64,000 bases of DNA. Source: Malurus cyaneus samueli. Its lineage: Eukaryota; Chordata; Aves; Passeriformes; Maluridae. The DNA is taken from the NCBI GenBank assembly GCA_009741485.1, contig CM019236.1, forward strand, positions 37,484,732 through 37,548,731, in the 5' to 3' direction. Below are positions 12,322-23,860 of the stretch, one piece after another (position 1 is the stretch's first letter; each line of letters starts with the position of its first letter). The notes beneath the pieces were generated by a model. That model made no database searches. It was not told where the DNA came from and saw nothing but the letters and a program-made list of their open reading frames with translations. The translations under genes and the position numbers were made by a program.

Positions 12322-13086
12322 TCTTAGAATGACAGAATGGGTGAGGTTTGAAGGAAGTCATCTGGCCCAATGTCCCTGCTCAAGCAGGGTCATCCTAGGG
12401 CACATGGCACAGGATTGCATCCAGGCAGTTCTCCAGTGAGAAAGACTCCACAATATCTCTGGAAAATCTGCTCCAGAGCTTGGTCACCCACACAGTAAAG
12501 AATTTCTTCCTTGTGTTCAGGTGGAACCCCTGTGCATCAGTTTGTGCCTCTTTCCTCCTGTGCAATTGCTCAGCACCACCGAGCAGAGCCTGGCTCCATC
12601 CTCTTGGCACCCTCTCTTCAGATACTGACAGATGCGGTCCTCTCTCAGTTGTCTCTTCTTGATGCTGAACAGGCCAGTTCCCTCAGCCTTTCCTCCTAAG
12701 TGAGATTTTCCAGTTCCCTACTCACCGTCTCAGCCCTCCTCTGGAACCACTCCAGGATCTCCCTTCTTTCTTGTACTGAGGACCCAGAAGGACACAGCAC
12801 TCCAGATGATGTGCCTCACCAGGGCGCAGTAGAGGAGCAGAATCATCTCCCCTGACCTGCTGGCAATGTTCTTACTGATGCAGCCCAGAACACCACTGAC
12901 CATCTTGGCCACCAGGGCACACTGCTGGCTCATGGACTGCTTGTTGTCCACTAAGACCTCCAGGTCCTTCTGCACAGAGCTGCTTTCCATCTGCAGTTAT
13001 TCCTCGCAGTAGCACTTGAATTTGCAAACCCTGCATTTGCCTTTGTTGAATTTCAGAAGGTTTCTCTCTGCCCATCTCTCCACTAT
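12322..13086 (-). mobile_element. CR1 LINE, 3' part (minus strand)
   Basis: The minus-strand reading gives the typical CR1 3' region: near 12870-12960 it encodes VLGCISKNIASRSGE and related ORF2 C-terminal residues in broken frames, followed towards 12322 by the conserved 3' UTR. The far upstream edge includes the block that on the plus strand reads CTTTGTTGAATTTCAGAAGG, which I know from another CR1 3' subfamily than the copy at 8574. Stops and indels are abundant. The extreme 3' terminus at 12322 is degraded. Confidence 0.9.
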
Positions 13087-13432
13087 GTACAGCTCATAGT
13101 GGGGGAATACCATTCCATGTTTCTAATCTTGCATGAACACTGGAGTACAACTTCATTCCATTTACAGCAGTAAGAATTTTGACATTTAAAAATAATTCTT
13201 ACTCCTTTCCTATCTGCATTGCTTTTTATAACTGTGGTAAAGCAATAGTTTAAGATCCATCTACTAGAGTTATTTGTAAATCATAATTATGTCTGGAAAT
13301 ACACAATCAAGAGAAATCTTCCAGTGGTGAATATTAATTTATTAATAGTATTTCTGGGTTTCCTTGTAAATGCTTAACTCTTGGATTTGAGTAATGTGGT
13401 CTAGTGGAATATACCCCTACCAATGGTAGGTG

Positions 13433-13494
13433 AGCTAGAACTATATAGTCTTTAAGGTCTCTTTCAACCAACACCATTCTGTGATTCCATGATT
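13433..13494 (+). mobile_element. Short CR1 3'-end fragment (plus strand)
   Basis: About 60 bp matching the CR1 3' terminus in plus orientation, with core TCTTTAAGGTCTCTTTCAAC and then ATTCTGTGATTCCATGAT. It lies about 350 bp beyond the minus-strand CR1 and in the opposite orientation. CR1 copies are commonly truncated to this size. Confidence 0.8.
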
Positions 13495-16400
13495 ATCCTA
13501 TATGAGGAAAAAATGGATTGCAAAGGAAACTCACAGCAAATGTATTTGAAAATTCAAACTGAAATATAATTTGTGAAGGGTCTAAACCAATCAGATTACT
13601 TGTAGTTTTATAAATTTTAGGAGGGTGTTACAGCAGCAGTTAAAGTACTGAAAAAGCAACTTATTTTTAATAAGGGCCCTGGCTTTTGCCCCAGTTATAA
13701 GCTTCACAGATTTCCTGTTTCCTTTTACTAAGATGAAAGTACAGGTGAAGGGATAGCTTTACAGGAAAATACTTCACAGGGTAGCAGTTATGGTCAACAA
13801 CTAACAAACCAACCACATTAAAATATTTTTTAAAAGAATGCTCTTACTAAACTCTTGAATTATCTTTAGCAGTTGTTCACCCAAGTTTTGTTGGGGGTAC
13901 CCCAATATTTTTCTTGCATTAAAATCCCTCTTATTGGATCAGAGTGTTAACTTAAAGCTGTGGATTGTTAACACTTGCTATTTCTTGTTATTGTAAGTTA
14001 TGCCTTATCTTGCAGTGTTTCTTTCTGGATGTATGTAATAACTATGTATTGGTGCATGGCAGCGGTGGAACCAAGAACACAAGTGAAATGCTCTTTTTTT
14101 GTTTTGTTTTTGAGGTACAGTAAATTTGTAGGCATTGTCAGTGAGAATGACCTGTTAAGTACAAAAATTTCATTTAAGCCTGTGATTTGGGAAAAAATAG
14201 GGCAGTGGTATAATTTTCACCTATATTTAATAAATTCCAATAGTGAATTTGTAATATTAATTTCAAAACTGGTGTTAAATATTAGCCCCAAAAAGAAAAT
14301 GTTGCTGTTTAAATATTGAAGTTTGAGGTTTACTCCTTGGTTAGTTTTTTATCTGAACATAAAGATTTTTGTGTGTGTTTTACTATCAATGCAGATAATA
14401 TAAATGATTCGACTGATAATAGAATTCTATTTGAGAAATAAACTGAAGAAATCATAACTGCTAGGTTGTACATGGAAACAACACTTTGAATAACATGCAC
14501 TTCCCCTCAAGATTTTTTAATATTAGCAAGGTTGCAGATTGGATGATGAGAAGATCTTTCCAAAGTTCTTAAAAATTTAAATGAGCATAGGTTAACAATA
14601 TAAATTGTTAAATGTCTTCTATAATGTTAAAAAGCATAAGAAAGTTTTTGAATATGAATCATCAGTGCTGAGGTTGTTCTGAAATTATCAGTTGTGCTAA
14701 CAACATTGCATCCCATTTTCTTAGATGATGGGATTTGGGAAAATATGAAAATGTAATCAAACAATGTATATAGTACTACAGCACGCATAAAAGTCAGATG
14801 AATCATGAAAATCAAATCAAGAGAGACTTTGTCTTTATGTTGTTGACTCTTTGAAAAATGCTTTCAGTGAAGACTATCCATCTGAAAGATTTTTAAATAG
14901 AACATAATATACAGAGAATTTGTATCGAAGCTATAGAGAAGCTATCAAAAAAGTTGTGAGGTCAGTTATTATTTAAATAGATTCTGTGTTGATCTAGGGA
15001 AGGTTATTGGCATAAAATTGCCTTGTAATTTACTTAGTCATTCCTATAAATTGCACTTCAGATAAGCCAAATGAGACAAAACAGTGGTGTATTTTAGGTT
15101 GTAGAATAGTTCAAAAGTTCAAGAAAATTGCTTATATAAAAAGATAAATCATCAAAGGTCAGTAAGGATCCAAGCTTATTGCAGAGCTCTTCAAGTCCTG
15201 GCATGGTTTAGAGTATTTTTATAATTTTGGAGGTTTTGATGTGAGTTTGTACAGCATTGCATGTTATTGCTGATTTAAAGAAACCACAGACATTCAAGAT
15301 CTGAACAGCGTTACAGAGTATTGTGTGATCACATTGTGATATTGGGTGACATGCTGCCTCAGGGGAGATGTTCACCTAGCACTGAGTAACTTGGAGTCTA
15401 GGCTGAACGTAAGTAGTAAAATTTGGATCTGAAAGCATTGGCTATAACATTATAGTGCCTGTGTTGTTCTAATTTGTAAAAGCAAAGTTTAAACCAGAGT
15501 TTTAAAAGTCTCAATTTGTTAACTTATTAATTAATAAAAAATTATTTGAGATTCGTAGCTGGAACCATGAATCTACATTAGGGATGAGAAAGATGCTTTA
15601 CTGGTTCTAGTTTAATGACTTTCCGAAACATTGGCTTGCCTCTCCAGTTAAAAGCCAGATCTTCACAAGTGTCTTTCTGGTTTTCTTCAGACCACTTTTC
15701 GGTTTCATGCAGCACAGCAGTAAAGTATTTGTGGTAGTATAGAATATCTACACAAGTTCAAGAACTTGAAGTGCATTGAAAACAATTACTAAATTTTGAA
15801 ATAATTGTGGGCTGGATTCTAGGTGTTTGTTCATTACAATCTCTTTTAAGTTTAATAAATCTCTCTAATAAATTTTATTCCCTTTTCCTGTTAATTGCAA
15901 TACTGAACACGAAAGCTGCATTACGTGCACAATCAGCTTATCCGTTTAGAAAGGAGTTACGTTCGGTGTCTAAAGAACAGTAACAGTTTGCTGCCTGACT
16001 AATCAATGCTGGATCAAGTTCACATTCCCAAGCTCCCACTCTCCCACCTACGTATGCAGGGTGTGAAACACAGCAAAGAGAGGGAGGACAGATCCTTTTT
16101 ACACAGAAATGTTGAACTTAGACTTGCTTAAAAAGAACACAGCTGGGCTAGCATAGCAATAAATGTAGACTTTAATTATTGCTTGTAAAAACATCCTAAG
16201 AAAAGCAGAGAAGTTACCACCAATTAATTTTTAACTTGCTCATTGTTTTCTTTACTCAATGGAAACAAACCATAAAGGTTTAAAATACTTTTCATGCTAC
16301 TTGCCAAAAACTTTTACTGTATTAGTATATAATTAAGGAAAGAGTAGCCTTAGAGATATCTAAAACCTCTCCGGTTTCAAGTTCCTTATAAGTAATTTTA

Positions 16401-17424
16401 GTTAATTGGAACCAGGGCATGAAATAACAAGAAGTCAAATGCTACCCTAGGAAATAATATTTCAGATCTTTTTAGTTCAGGAGGGTAAAGAACAGGGCCT
16501 GAAACTGAGGTAAAAATCTTAAGTGACAGGAACAAGCTGCCACATACCCTCCACAGTGATCGTGGTTTTTAAAAGAACACACATTTTACTTCCTGGAAAT
16601 TTTCCCTGTTTTCTAGACTTTGAAAAGAAGTATGTTTGTCGCTGGAGGAAATGAGCATGTGGGGAAGATGTGCTTCAGCACATACTCTGAAATCTGTGCA
16701 GCCCTCTGTATAAAAACTGTGACCTGAGGATTCATGTAGTGGCTCAGTCAGAAATTCAAAGAGATCCTGAGGGTTCAAATCCTGCAGCTGTGTTCCCAGC
16801 TGGCCAGACTTGAAAATGGAAGTTCTTGCTTTTGAGCCCAATGGGGTTTTTTTCCAGACATTCTGCAGAAACCCTGAGCTACTGAAATACTTCTAGGGAG
16901 CAGATGGTAACTAAGTTTCTGTAACAGTCTTCATTCCATCTCTGTTAGAGTTTACTGTCTTCCACACAAGTCAATAGGAGCAATGTTGAGATACTTCCCT
17001 TTTTATATTACCTTCCTTATCTCTTTTTGACTTAGCAATGCTTTAGAGTCAGACTGAAGATATAGATATGCTCAACTTCTCCTTAATCATGGAAAGTAAG
17101 ACTTTTCTAAAACTTGTTCCATTTCCATAAGGAACAAAAGTTTCAACTCTTCTGTGTATTCTATTCTAAGGTCAGAGAGAAATTTCAATGCTAAACTGAG
17201 AATGTCTGGAGAAAGGTTTAAAAAGTCTGTTCGTTGACAGAGCAATTATATGTCATGGTTAATTATGGTTAATTGTCCTTTACGTATGGACTAACAGTAT
17301 ATCATGGTTAGAGGGTTAGAGAACTTTTGCTTTGAATATGTTTCTTTACTGGAGTTTTCAGAAGTATTTTTGATTGCTTCAAGGAATCAGTAAAACTCAA
17401 ATTTCAGTACCTTTGGAAGGTGTA
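13495..17424. other. Gene-poor intergenic or intronic DNA
   Basis: AT-rich sequence without recognised exons, CR1 or LTR matches. The longest open frames (114 codons at 13975-14319 plus, 90 codons at 16569-16841 minus) have no domain or splice context. Confidence 0.6.
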
Positions 17425-17535
17425 TTTTATTTCGTCAACAAACAAGTGAGGTTGTATCAAGTAGCATCCGGGTTTGCCATTCACTCTCCCAGCTACTGCA
17501 AAAAATTAACTCTGTCCTGGCTGAAATGAGGACAT
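17425..17535 (-). mobile_element. ERVL 3' LTR remnant
   Basis: On the minus strand the remnant opens TGTCCTCATTTCAGCCAGG followed by AGAGTTAATTTT. This closely resembles the TGTCCTGGTTTCAGC...AGAGTTAATTTTC start I know from songbird ERVL LTRs. After about 40 bp the sequence jumps to what looks like a later LTR part (AGCTGGGAG), so an internal deletion is likely. The 3' border is unclear. Confidence 0.55.
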
Positions 17536-18039
17536 TATCCACCCACCATTTGTATCACGCCCAGATCCTATACCTTCCAACTATATACATACTTGCAAGA
17601 GTAGGTATCATTTCCATAATCAAGGACCATGCCTCCAAGATGTCTGTTGAGTTCATTTAGTCCATAACTGTGGGTTCTATCTGTCCTAGATGTCTTCCAG
17701 GGCAGGAGGGCTGGTGTGTTCTTGAGTGGTTGCAGTCTGCATCAGGAGCTCAGGACTGATGCATTTGGAGCAGTCCATACTTGTTGTCCATGGTAGTTCC
17801 TTCAGTAATAGTGTCATTCAGCAACCAGTATTATACTATTCAACAGTACAGAATTCTCACCCAAAAATCAAATGCCGTTGAGGTACACATTGTTCTTACT
17901 CACCCCTCTGCATTACACACCAAGTGCACTCAGGTACTTGAGCAGAAATAATCCCAAGGATGGGTTTGCCTTTGCTTGAAGTAGGATTAATTCAAACTAG
18001 TTCCCTGGCCTGGGTGTCTGCAAGGCTGTTTTTGAAATG
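17536..18039 (-). mobile_element. ERVL 3' internal region after integrase
   Basis: Sequence between the integrase remnant and the LTR. It has no long frame on the minus strand. A short minus-strand stretch (about 17910-17985) reads SSKGKP-LGIISAQVPECTW, which is plausible for the integrase C-terminal tail, but I cannot assign it firmly. Confidence 0.5.
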
Positions 18040-18460
18040 AGTCCCATTGTTCAATTCATTTTCTCAGAGATGCCAGGTCACCACAGAACTTGCTTTCCAA
18101 GGCATAGGACCATGTTCCAGGCAGAGTGTGAGGCATAGGGCACAGCTCCAGGCATCCAGTGGTTGTTCCCACCATGGTGAGCATGTAGCACTTGCCTTGG
18201 TGGGTTCGCAGTAGTGTGGTGTAACCAATCTGCCAGGCCTCCCATATTTGTATTTCAGACATCATTCACCATGCCAGAGCAGCTTTACCCACTGGGCCTG
18301 CTGGATCAGAGCACGTGTTTCACACTTGTGGGTAACCTGGGAGATAGTGTCCATGGTTAAGTCCACCCCTTGATCATGAGCTCATCAGTATGTTGCATCT
18401 CTTTCCTGATGCCATGAGGCATCATGAGCCCACCAAGCCAGAAATAATTCACCCTTATTT
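18040..18460 (-). pseudogene. ERVL integrase remnant
   Basis: Retroviral integrase joins viral DNA to the host chromosome. On the minus strand the zinc-binding N-terminal part is visible (GVDLTMDTISQVTHKCET near 18325-18385), followed by the start of the catalytic core (AWQIGY and HQGKCYMLTMVGTTTGCLE, 18265-18130). The usual first catalytic Asp position (WQIDY in related ERVLs) reads WQIGY here, so that residue appears lost. Frameshifts separate the zinc and core parts. It cannot make a working enzyme. Confidence 0.85.
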
Positions 18461-19218
18461 TTCCAGTCCAGATCCACCTAGCATTTTAATGTTGGCAGCT
18501 CAATCCACCCCTCAGTTGTTGCGATGTTCTTGAGCAGCCCAATTTTCAGGCACGTGTGCATCTCATGATGTACTTTTACAGCCAACTTCTCCAGCCAGGC
18601 TGTGATGTTCTGCCACAGCTCAGCAGCTCAGATGGGTTTGCCTCTGCATTGCACATTGAATCTTTTTCCCATTGTTCCAGCCAAACCTCCACTCAGCATT
18701 GCCACCGCCCCCCGCCCCGCATCAGTGGTAGCGGCAAGCGCTGCGGTCACTCTCGTCATGGATTGATACTAAAGCTGTGGGACCCTTCCATGCCTGCAAG
18801 ACCTGACTCGTACAACTTGTCCCAAAGTCTGTACTGCTCCAAATAGGGCCACACAGCAGCTTTCCATTTTCAATGTGTTCCTACAACATGGCAAGAACTG
18901 TGTTTCTTAACACAGTTAAGGAACAGTTCAGTGAAGAGAATGTACAACTTTCATTTTCAGGTAGCTGTTTATATGGTACAGGCTCCTCAGCATGTCACCT
19001 TTTCCTTCTCTGGTGGTGATGATCTGAAATTTTTGTCTTTGGGACAGTTAGTGATGAATTCCAAGATCCCTGGGTGATTGGCATTCAAAAGCTTGTTGTT
19101 GTTCAGGACCCCACTTGAAATAATTTTTCTTCGGTGTTAGAGAGGGTTTACATTCTGAATATTTATCCACCAAAAACAGCGCCTAGGAAGGCCTGTGTTT
19201 CCTTCTTGCTGATCCGTG
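18461..19218 (-). pseudogene. ERVL RT-connection / RNase H region remnant
   Basis: Directly next to the nested LTR, the minus strand reads LTDQQEG followed by a FLGA-like and a NIQNV/SPL-like stretch, which is the start of the RT-connection segment. The rest, expected to hold RNase H, is heavily scrambled and I cannot follow its catalytic residues. It includes a CCGCCCCCCGCCCC-type tract at about 18705-18720. The element's identity rests on the neighbours on both sides. Confidence 0.65.
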
Positions 19219-19223
19219 AGGAC
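19219..19223 (+). repeat. Candidate target-site duplication, left copy
   Basis: AGGAC directly precedes the TG of the nested LTR; GAGAC follows its CA at 20010-20014. Three of five positions agree, and the mismatch is a swapped AG/GA, so this is only a possible decayed 5-bp duplication. Confidence 0.4.
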
Positions 19224-20009
19224 TGTCTTGGTTTAAGAGAATTTAAGGGGGACACTCTAAAATCAGGTACCACCCCTTAGTTTTAATCAACACCTTTCCA
19301 CCAATAAGGAGAAACGAACAGGTGTAGTTACAAGTAAAAAAATAGTTTACCAAAAAAGACAAAATAGCAATAGGCAAAGAACGCCAGTAATAGTCACTGG
19401 TTGGATAGTTACAAAGTTGGTGAAAACTCATGGGCTCCCTGGTAGCAAAGAGAAACTGAAAATGGCGGCGGCACCTCTTCCCCAAGGCAGCACCAGGCTT
19501 GGCCGACTGCTGTAGGAGACAAAGGGGAAATGGCCACAGCTGTGTCCCCTTTGGGGGGCGGGAAGCAGCTCTGTCGGCAAATGCAGCTGTCAGGCTCTGG
19601 CAGCAGACTCGGCAGAGTGCAGAATTCGGGGCCGTGGGCTGCGTCTCGGCGGCAGGCGGCAGTGCAGCGGGCCGGGGCTGCCGCTGGGCCGGGACGGCTG
19701 CACGGAGACGGGCCCCTCTGCTCCTCGGGGCCTGCAGGCAGCTGTTGCACAATTCGTCCAAAACAGTTTCTGATTGTGAAATGCGGCTTGTTGAGTTGCT
19801 AGTGTTGCGAGTAGAGGCAAGAAAAAGCCAAGACGCAAGAGAGGCAGGAGAGAGACTGGGTGAGCTACCCGAGTTTTAAAGGTCATGAGGTGCGCCCCGG
19901 CCCCTGCCCCGCCATTCTGTTTGCCAACCAAAGATTCTTATGGAGACAGTAAAGATTTTAGGGCACAAGTAGGCACAGATATGGATTACAATTTGAGTTA
20001 CCCTGGTCA
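19224..20009 (+). mobile_element. Solo LTR inserted in the ERVL pol gene
   Basis: A 786-bp block starting TGTCTTGGTTTAAGAG and ending ACCCTGGTCA (TG...CA termini) interrupts the minus-strand pol exactly between the end of RT and the connection segment. Removing it restores a continuous pol reading across the junction. Its internal base content is unlike its surroundings, with a GC-rich, CpG-bearing centre at about 19460-19760. A TTTAAAG at about 19874 could serve as a TATA-like element if the LTR reads on the plus strand. Both termini and size fit an LTR; the family is not identified. Open frames inside it (for example 172 codons on the minus strand) are chance products of high GC. Confidence 0.7.
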
Positions 20010-20014
20010 GAGAC
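20010..20014 (+). repeat. Candidate target-site duplication, right copy
   Basis: GAGAC after the LTR end, compared with AGGAC at 19219-19223. An imperfect match; see the left copy. Confidence 0.4.
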
Positions 20015-20625
20015 AGCTGCTACTTTGTTAACCGTGCCCATTGGACTCTGGTGATGTCCATCTTGCCATTTTACTCCTCAGTACTGAATTTCCTGGGCAG
20101 ATCCCTTGACCTCACTTTGCTTTATGGCAAAATCAGCCTTCAGGAGGATTTGGATTACCTCTTCTCCTTTCTCAAAAACTTTCTTGGCTGTGTTGTCCCA
20201 TACTGTGATGTCCTCAGTGTACTGCAAGTATATTGTGGATCCTCACCCTTTTCAATGCCATCTAGATCCGTCCATGGCAATAGTGGGGCTGTTTCCCCCC
20301 TGGGGCAGTCAGTTCCAATGGCACACCCCTCCAGCTGTAAGCAAACTGAGGCCTGCACACTGCTGCCAAAGGTATGGAGAAAAGTTCATTAGCAATGTCC
20401 ATGGTGGTACCACTTTGCTGCCTTGAGCGCCAGTTCATACTGAAGGTCCACAACATCCAGCACAGCTGCGCTCCGAGGTGGTGTGACTTCATACAGGCCA
20501 CGATAGTCCAGTGCCAGTCTCCACTCTCCACTGGACTTACACACCAGTTCAGGGCGAGGAAGATCGCCCTGAGCCCACTCCCTGAATCTCACAGCCACAC
20601 TGAATGTCTCATGAGCTTAGGGTCA
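20015..20625 (-). pseudogene. ERVL reverse transcriptase remnant
   Basis: Reverse transcriptase copies viral RNA into DNA. On the minus strand the blocks come in family order: SSGEWRLALDYRGL-EVTPP (near 20545-20480), DLQYELALKAAKWY (20460-20405), DIANELFSIPLAA (20400-20350), a RPQFAYSWRG block (20345-20310), then TIYLQYTEDITVW (20240-20200), followed by the ADFAIK-like helix and a QEI-Y-G-KWQDG-like end near 20050-20080. The YxDD catalytic box reads YTED (20210-20221), so the first aspartate is changed to glutamate. Several frameshifts also break it. Family assignment to ERVL is firm; function is lost. Confidence 0.9.
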
Positions 20626-21430
20626 CAGAGCTAACCAGCTGTAGCGAATCTTGACAGTGCAGGCATATGCGAGCAGAACTAACATTGATATACTATGTCA
20701 TAATCAAAACCCCTCAGACAGTCCCCCAGCAGAGGGGTCCCTCTGAGAGACCCAGGCAAGGATTGACGTCTAATTTCCTCTGTCTCCACAGCTCCAGCAA
20801 GCCCTTTGAGTCCGACATACCCTCTCCTGAAGAATCTACAGCAAGGATTCCCAGGCCTCGGAGACAGTCACAGTGGAACTGTTTGCCATTCATCCAGCCA
20901 GGCCTCGCTCACTGTAGCTTCCAGTACAGTCAAGCGTTAGGATCTCCCGTCACCCCAGAGGCAGAGATGGATTCCCCTACATATCTCAATGCCTCAGGTA
21001 ATATGTGCTCTGGTGCAACTAAACCTTACACCCTTGTGGGTCGATGTGCCAGCCACATGAATCCAACAGCCAATAGATCATGTCCCTTTCCCTCCACGCG
21101 AGCAGGCCCCTCTGGCCCTGTCCACACTCTCAAGCTCAGTCCTTGTAACTATGAACAGGTCCCTTCAAGGAGACCAGAAACAACACATCCCCCCTTCTGT
21201 GGGCTTCCCACTGGAAACTGGAGTGGCATCTTACCCTTGAAGCATTTCTGTGCCACTCTTCTTCCTTTCAGCTCACGACCTATTGCTAGAGCAGTGTTTT
21301 CAACCCTTTCCTTATATCCTCTCTGTGGTGATCAGGTCAAACCACAGGTTACCTCCTGCTGTGGACCCTGTCTCTCAAGCTGGGAGGTGCTTGCTGCCAG
21401 TAGCAGAGACTCTGCTCCATAGTGAAGCAT
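20626..21430 (-). mobile_element. ERVL gag/protease-side remnant
   Basis: Continues upstream of RT on the minus strand. An open minus-strand stretch (about 20700-20830) contains GLAGAVETEEIRRQSLPGSL, which looks coding and fits the region before RT in ERVL elements, but I cannot place protease catalytic residues. Base composition returns to the AT-rich background near 21430-21500, taken as the border. A 251-codon open frame on the plus strand (20667-21422) is antisense to the element. Confidence 0.55.
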
Positions 21431-22508
21431 GGGACATTTCCTTTCTTACTGCTCAAGGCACATGCATGGTTGTGAGAGCACCTGGTGAAATCAGGAGAGG
21501 AATTTTTTTAAAAAAAGCATGCCATGAACAGATTATCATATTATAGATAATATAACCTAATGTGATACATATATGTTTACTTAAAATTATATGAGATTAT
21601 TATAATAATAAAGCTATACTAGAACCCATGGTCATGTTCAGAGACACTTTATCAGATTTATTAATCTCATCAACTAAGTAGGTGGTTGCAGTGATTGATC
21701 TTCACTTAGCAATTTTCTTCACAAAGCAGAGTTGCCAATGTGGATATGAAGGATATATTTGCATGACCACTTTGAGAAAAATACTCTTATCACAGTATAT
21801 GAAAGTCACAATGCAATGTACTGAAAGTACTTCCTCAAAGTTATTGTTTCAACAGGCTTTTTTCTCTTGGAGGTAGAGATAGTTTCAGGAAGAGCAAGTT
21901 TGACTTGAAAGGAATTTCTCTGGAGGGATGTTACATTGAAAAATACCAGACACAGCATGCTAATCTGAAAAAAAAGAGACATGTTTGTACCAGCACAGCA
22001 ACTCTCAGAGGAATTAGAACATTTAGATTTATGGTATCAATATAAATAAGCATCTTTCCTAATAAATCGATTATGTCAGAAAAACTTGATTTTTCATTTC
22101 AGTGGATAAAGCAGAAATGCCTGAAAACTGTTGGAAATCAGTTGGAAAACTTGCTATTCTGACAGAAGGACATGCTGGGCTGGATTCTTTTCAGTAATTT
22201 TACTGGTGCTGATAGTACATGCAATGTGAATGTACCAGCCGTCTTGTCATTTTCAGATGTAGCCCACTGCTAGTTCTGCGCCATCCGTAGCACAAGTGTT
22301 TTAAAATCCTGCAATTGTCCCACAAATGTTTCAAGCTATACTTAATCATCTAGTGAGCTACTGGATAAAATCCTTCTCCGTATTTTCAATCTGAACCTAT
22401 TTACTAAAAAGTCTTTATTGATGAAATAATTTTCAGGTCACACACGACTTCTGAGGGACAACTGTATCTTAGTTCACAAGCTAATTTCTAACTTAAACCA
22501 CTGAGCTT

Positions 22509-22522
22509 CCCCCCCCCCCCCC
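22509..22522 (+). repeat. Poly(C) run
   Basis: Fourteen Cs in a row, followed directly by AATAAA. Such homopolymers are unstable, and the exact length in the assembly may be wrong. Confidence 0.9.
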
Positions 22523-23761
22523 AATAAATCTGTAGGCAGGAAACAATATATCCTGCAACTGACTGTGGTTCCTAAATATCCTTTTGTGATATCACAGTAG
22601 TGATGACATCAGCCTAAGAAAGTAGGCTGTGTCATTATAATATAGTACAATGAAACTGGCAGGGGGAGTACATATTTTGTTTTCTGTTAAATGGGAATGT
22701 ATAGAAAGGTACAAAATTGCAATTTGTATACTGGTGAATTTAGCTACATCTTGTAGGAGAAAATTATTTCTCTGTGTGGTTGCTGGTGTCCATGTAATCT
22801 GAATATATAAATGTCAATGTGTATGTGTGTTGTAAAATTCAGCAGCTGAGATTCTCAAAACGAGAGGCTGGAAAATGACTTGACTGCATTATTTGTCAAT
22901 TTCCCTTGCTTTGCAGGAATTCTGAAATTCATTTACCGTAAAGATTTTTATTCCTGCATTCCTTTTTATTTTTTTTTTTTTTTGGCCTCCAGCGAAGGAC
23001 TGTTGGAAAGCCAACAAAATGGTATTGATTCAGTGTTCACCTTAGGTAAAACTACATTCTTAGTTTATCAATACTGGTTGTTTTTGTAGAAGTGTAGTAC
23101 AGTAGAGGAGCTGAAGTTACAGACAATCTATGCAAAGGAAAAGTTCATGTTTTCATTGAGTTATGTCATTAGTAGCCATCACAGCCAGGACAATTTAAAA
23201 CCAGTTTCTGTTTCAATGTAAAATGAAACAGTTGTTTGTTGCACAAATGCCCTACATAGTTGTAAGCTATGTGTACATTCTGTGTGCTGTTGTATGCTTG
23301 GGATCTGGTTTGACTTGAGTAAGAGCTGGGGTAAATCATTGCCTAAGTTATGAACTAGGAAATTTGGTCTCTCTTCACCCAATTGGTAGAAAGTGCTACC
23401 TCCTCCCCCCGTTTTTCAATACTCAGTTGTATTTAATACTGCTGTTGCAAGAATGAGGGATCCTAACATGTTTTGACATGTGGAACTGCTTGTTCCTAAT
23501 CTTAACTGTTCTATAGAACAGATCCATTAGCAGTCTCTGAAAGATAGTTTTCCCAAGTAAAGAACGACGTGGAGGTTGGACTAATCTCAAAACTTCTGTT
23601 GTGGAATGGATTCAGGTACAACAGCTAGGGTCATGTGGACAGCAAACAGGACTCTTGATGGAGGATAATGCAGAAATTCCCATTTCAAACTGGGTGTGCC
23701 ATCACCCTTTATAAAGTAAGTTTTTCAAGCGTGGAGGAATATAGTGGGAGACAAAAAGCTC

Positions 23762-23860
23762 TTAAAAACCTCTTTCTTCCTCTCTCTTTCTTTCTCTCAT
23801 TCTCTCCTCTTTCATGGTTCCCCTTTCCCCCCTTTCTTTTCTTCTCTCTCTCCCACTCAC
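23762..23860 (+). repeat. Polypyrimidine (CT/TTTC) tract
   Basis: About 100 bp of almost pure C and T made of TCTTTC and CTCTCT words. The serine/phenylalanine/leucine-rich open frames over it are a by-product of the composition. Confidence 0.85.

Larger units (their letters stand above)
17425..21430 (-). mobile_element. Decayed ERVL-type endogenous retrovirus (minus strand)
   Basis: On the minus strand the order is: gag/protease-side DNA (21430-20626), reverse transcriptase (20625-20015), RT-connection/RNase H region (19218-18461), integrase (18460-18040), 3' non-coding DNA, and an LTR remnant (17535-17425). This is the gag-pol-LTR order of class III (ERVL) elements, and no env-like frame is seen. 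All pol frames carry stops, frameshifts and at least one changed catalytic residue. The pol gene is split by an unrelated solo LTR at 19224-20009. No matching 5' LTR was found at the 21430 side, so the copy is probably 5'-truncated. Both outer borders are approximate. Confidence 0.85.

Noticed and set aside
19243..19761. 172-codon open frame on the minus strand and overlapping frames on both strands
   Set aside because: They lie inside the GC-rich nested LTR, where open frames arise by chance, and they show only Ala/Pro/Arg-rich sequence.
20667..21422. 251-codon open frame on the plus strand, the longest in the window
   Set aside because: It lies antisense to the ERVL element, next to its minus-strand RT. 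It has no recognisable domain and is best explained by the composition of the opposite strand.
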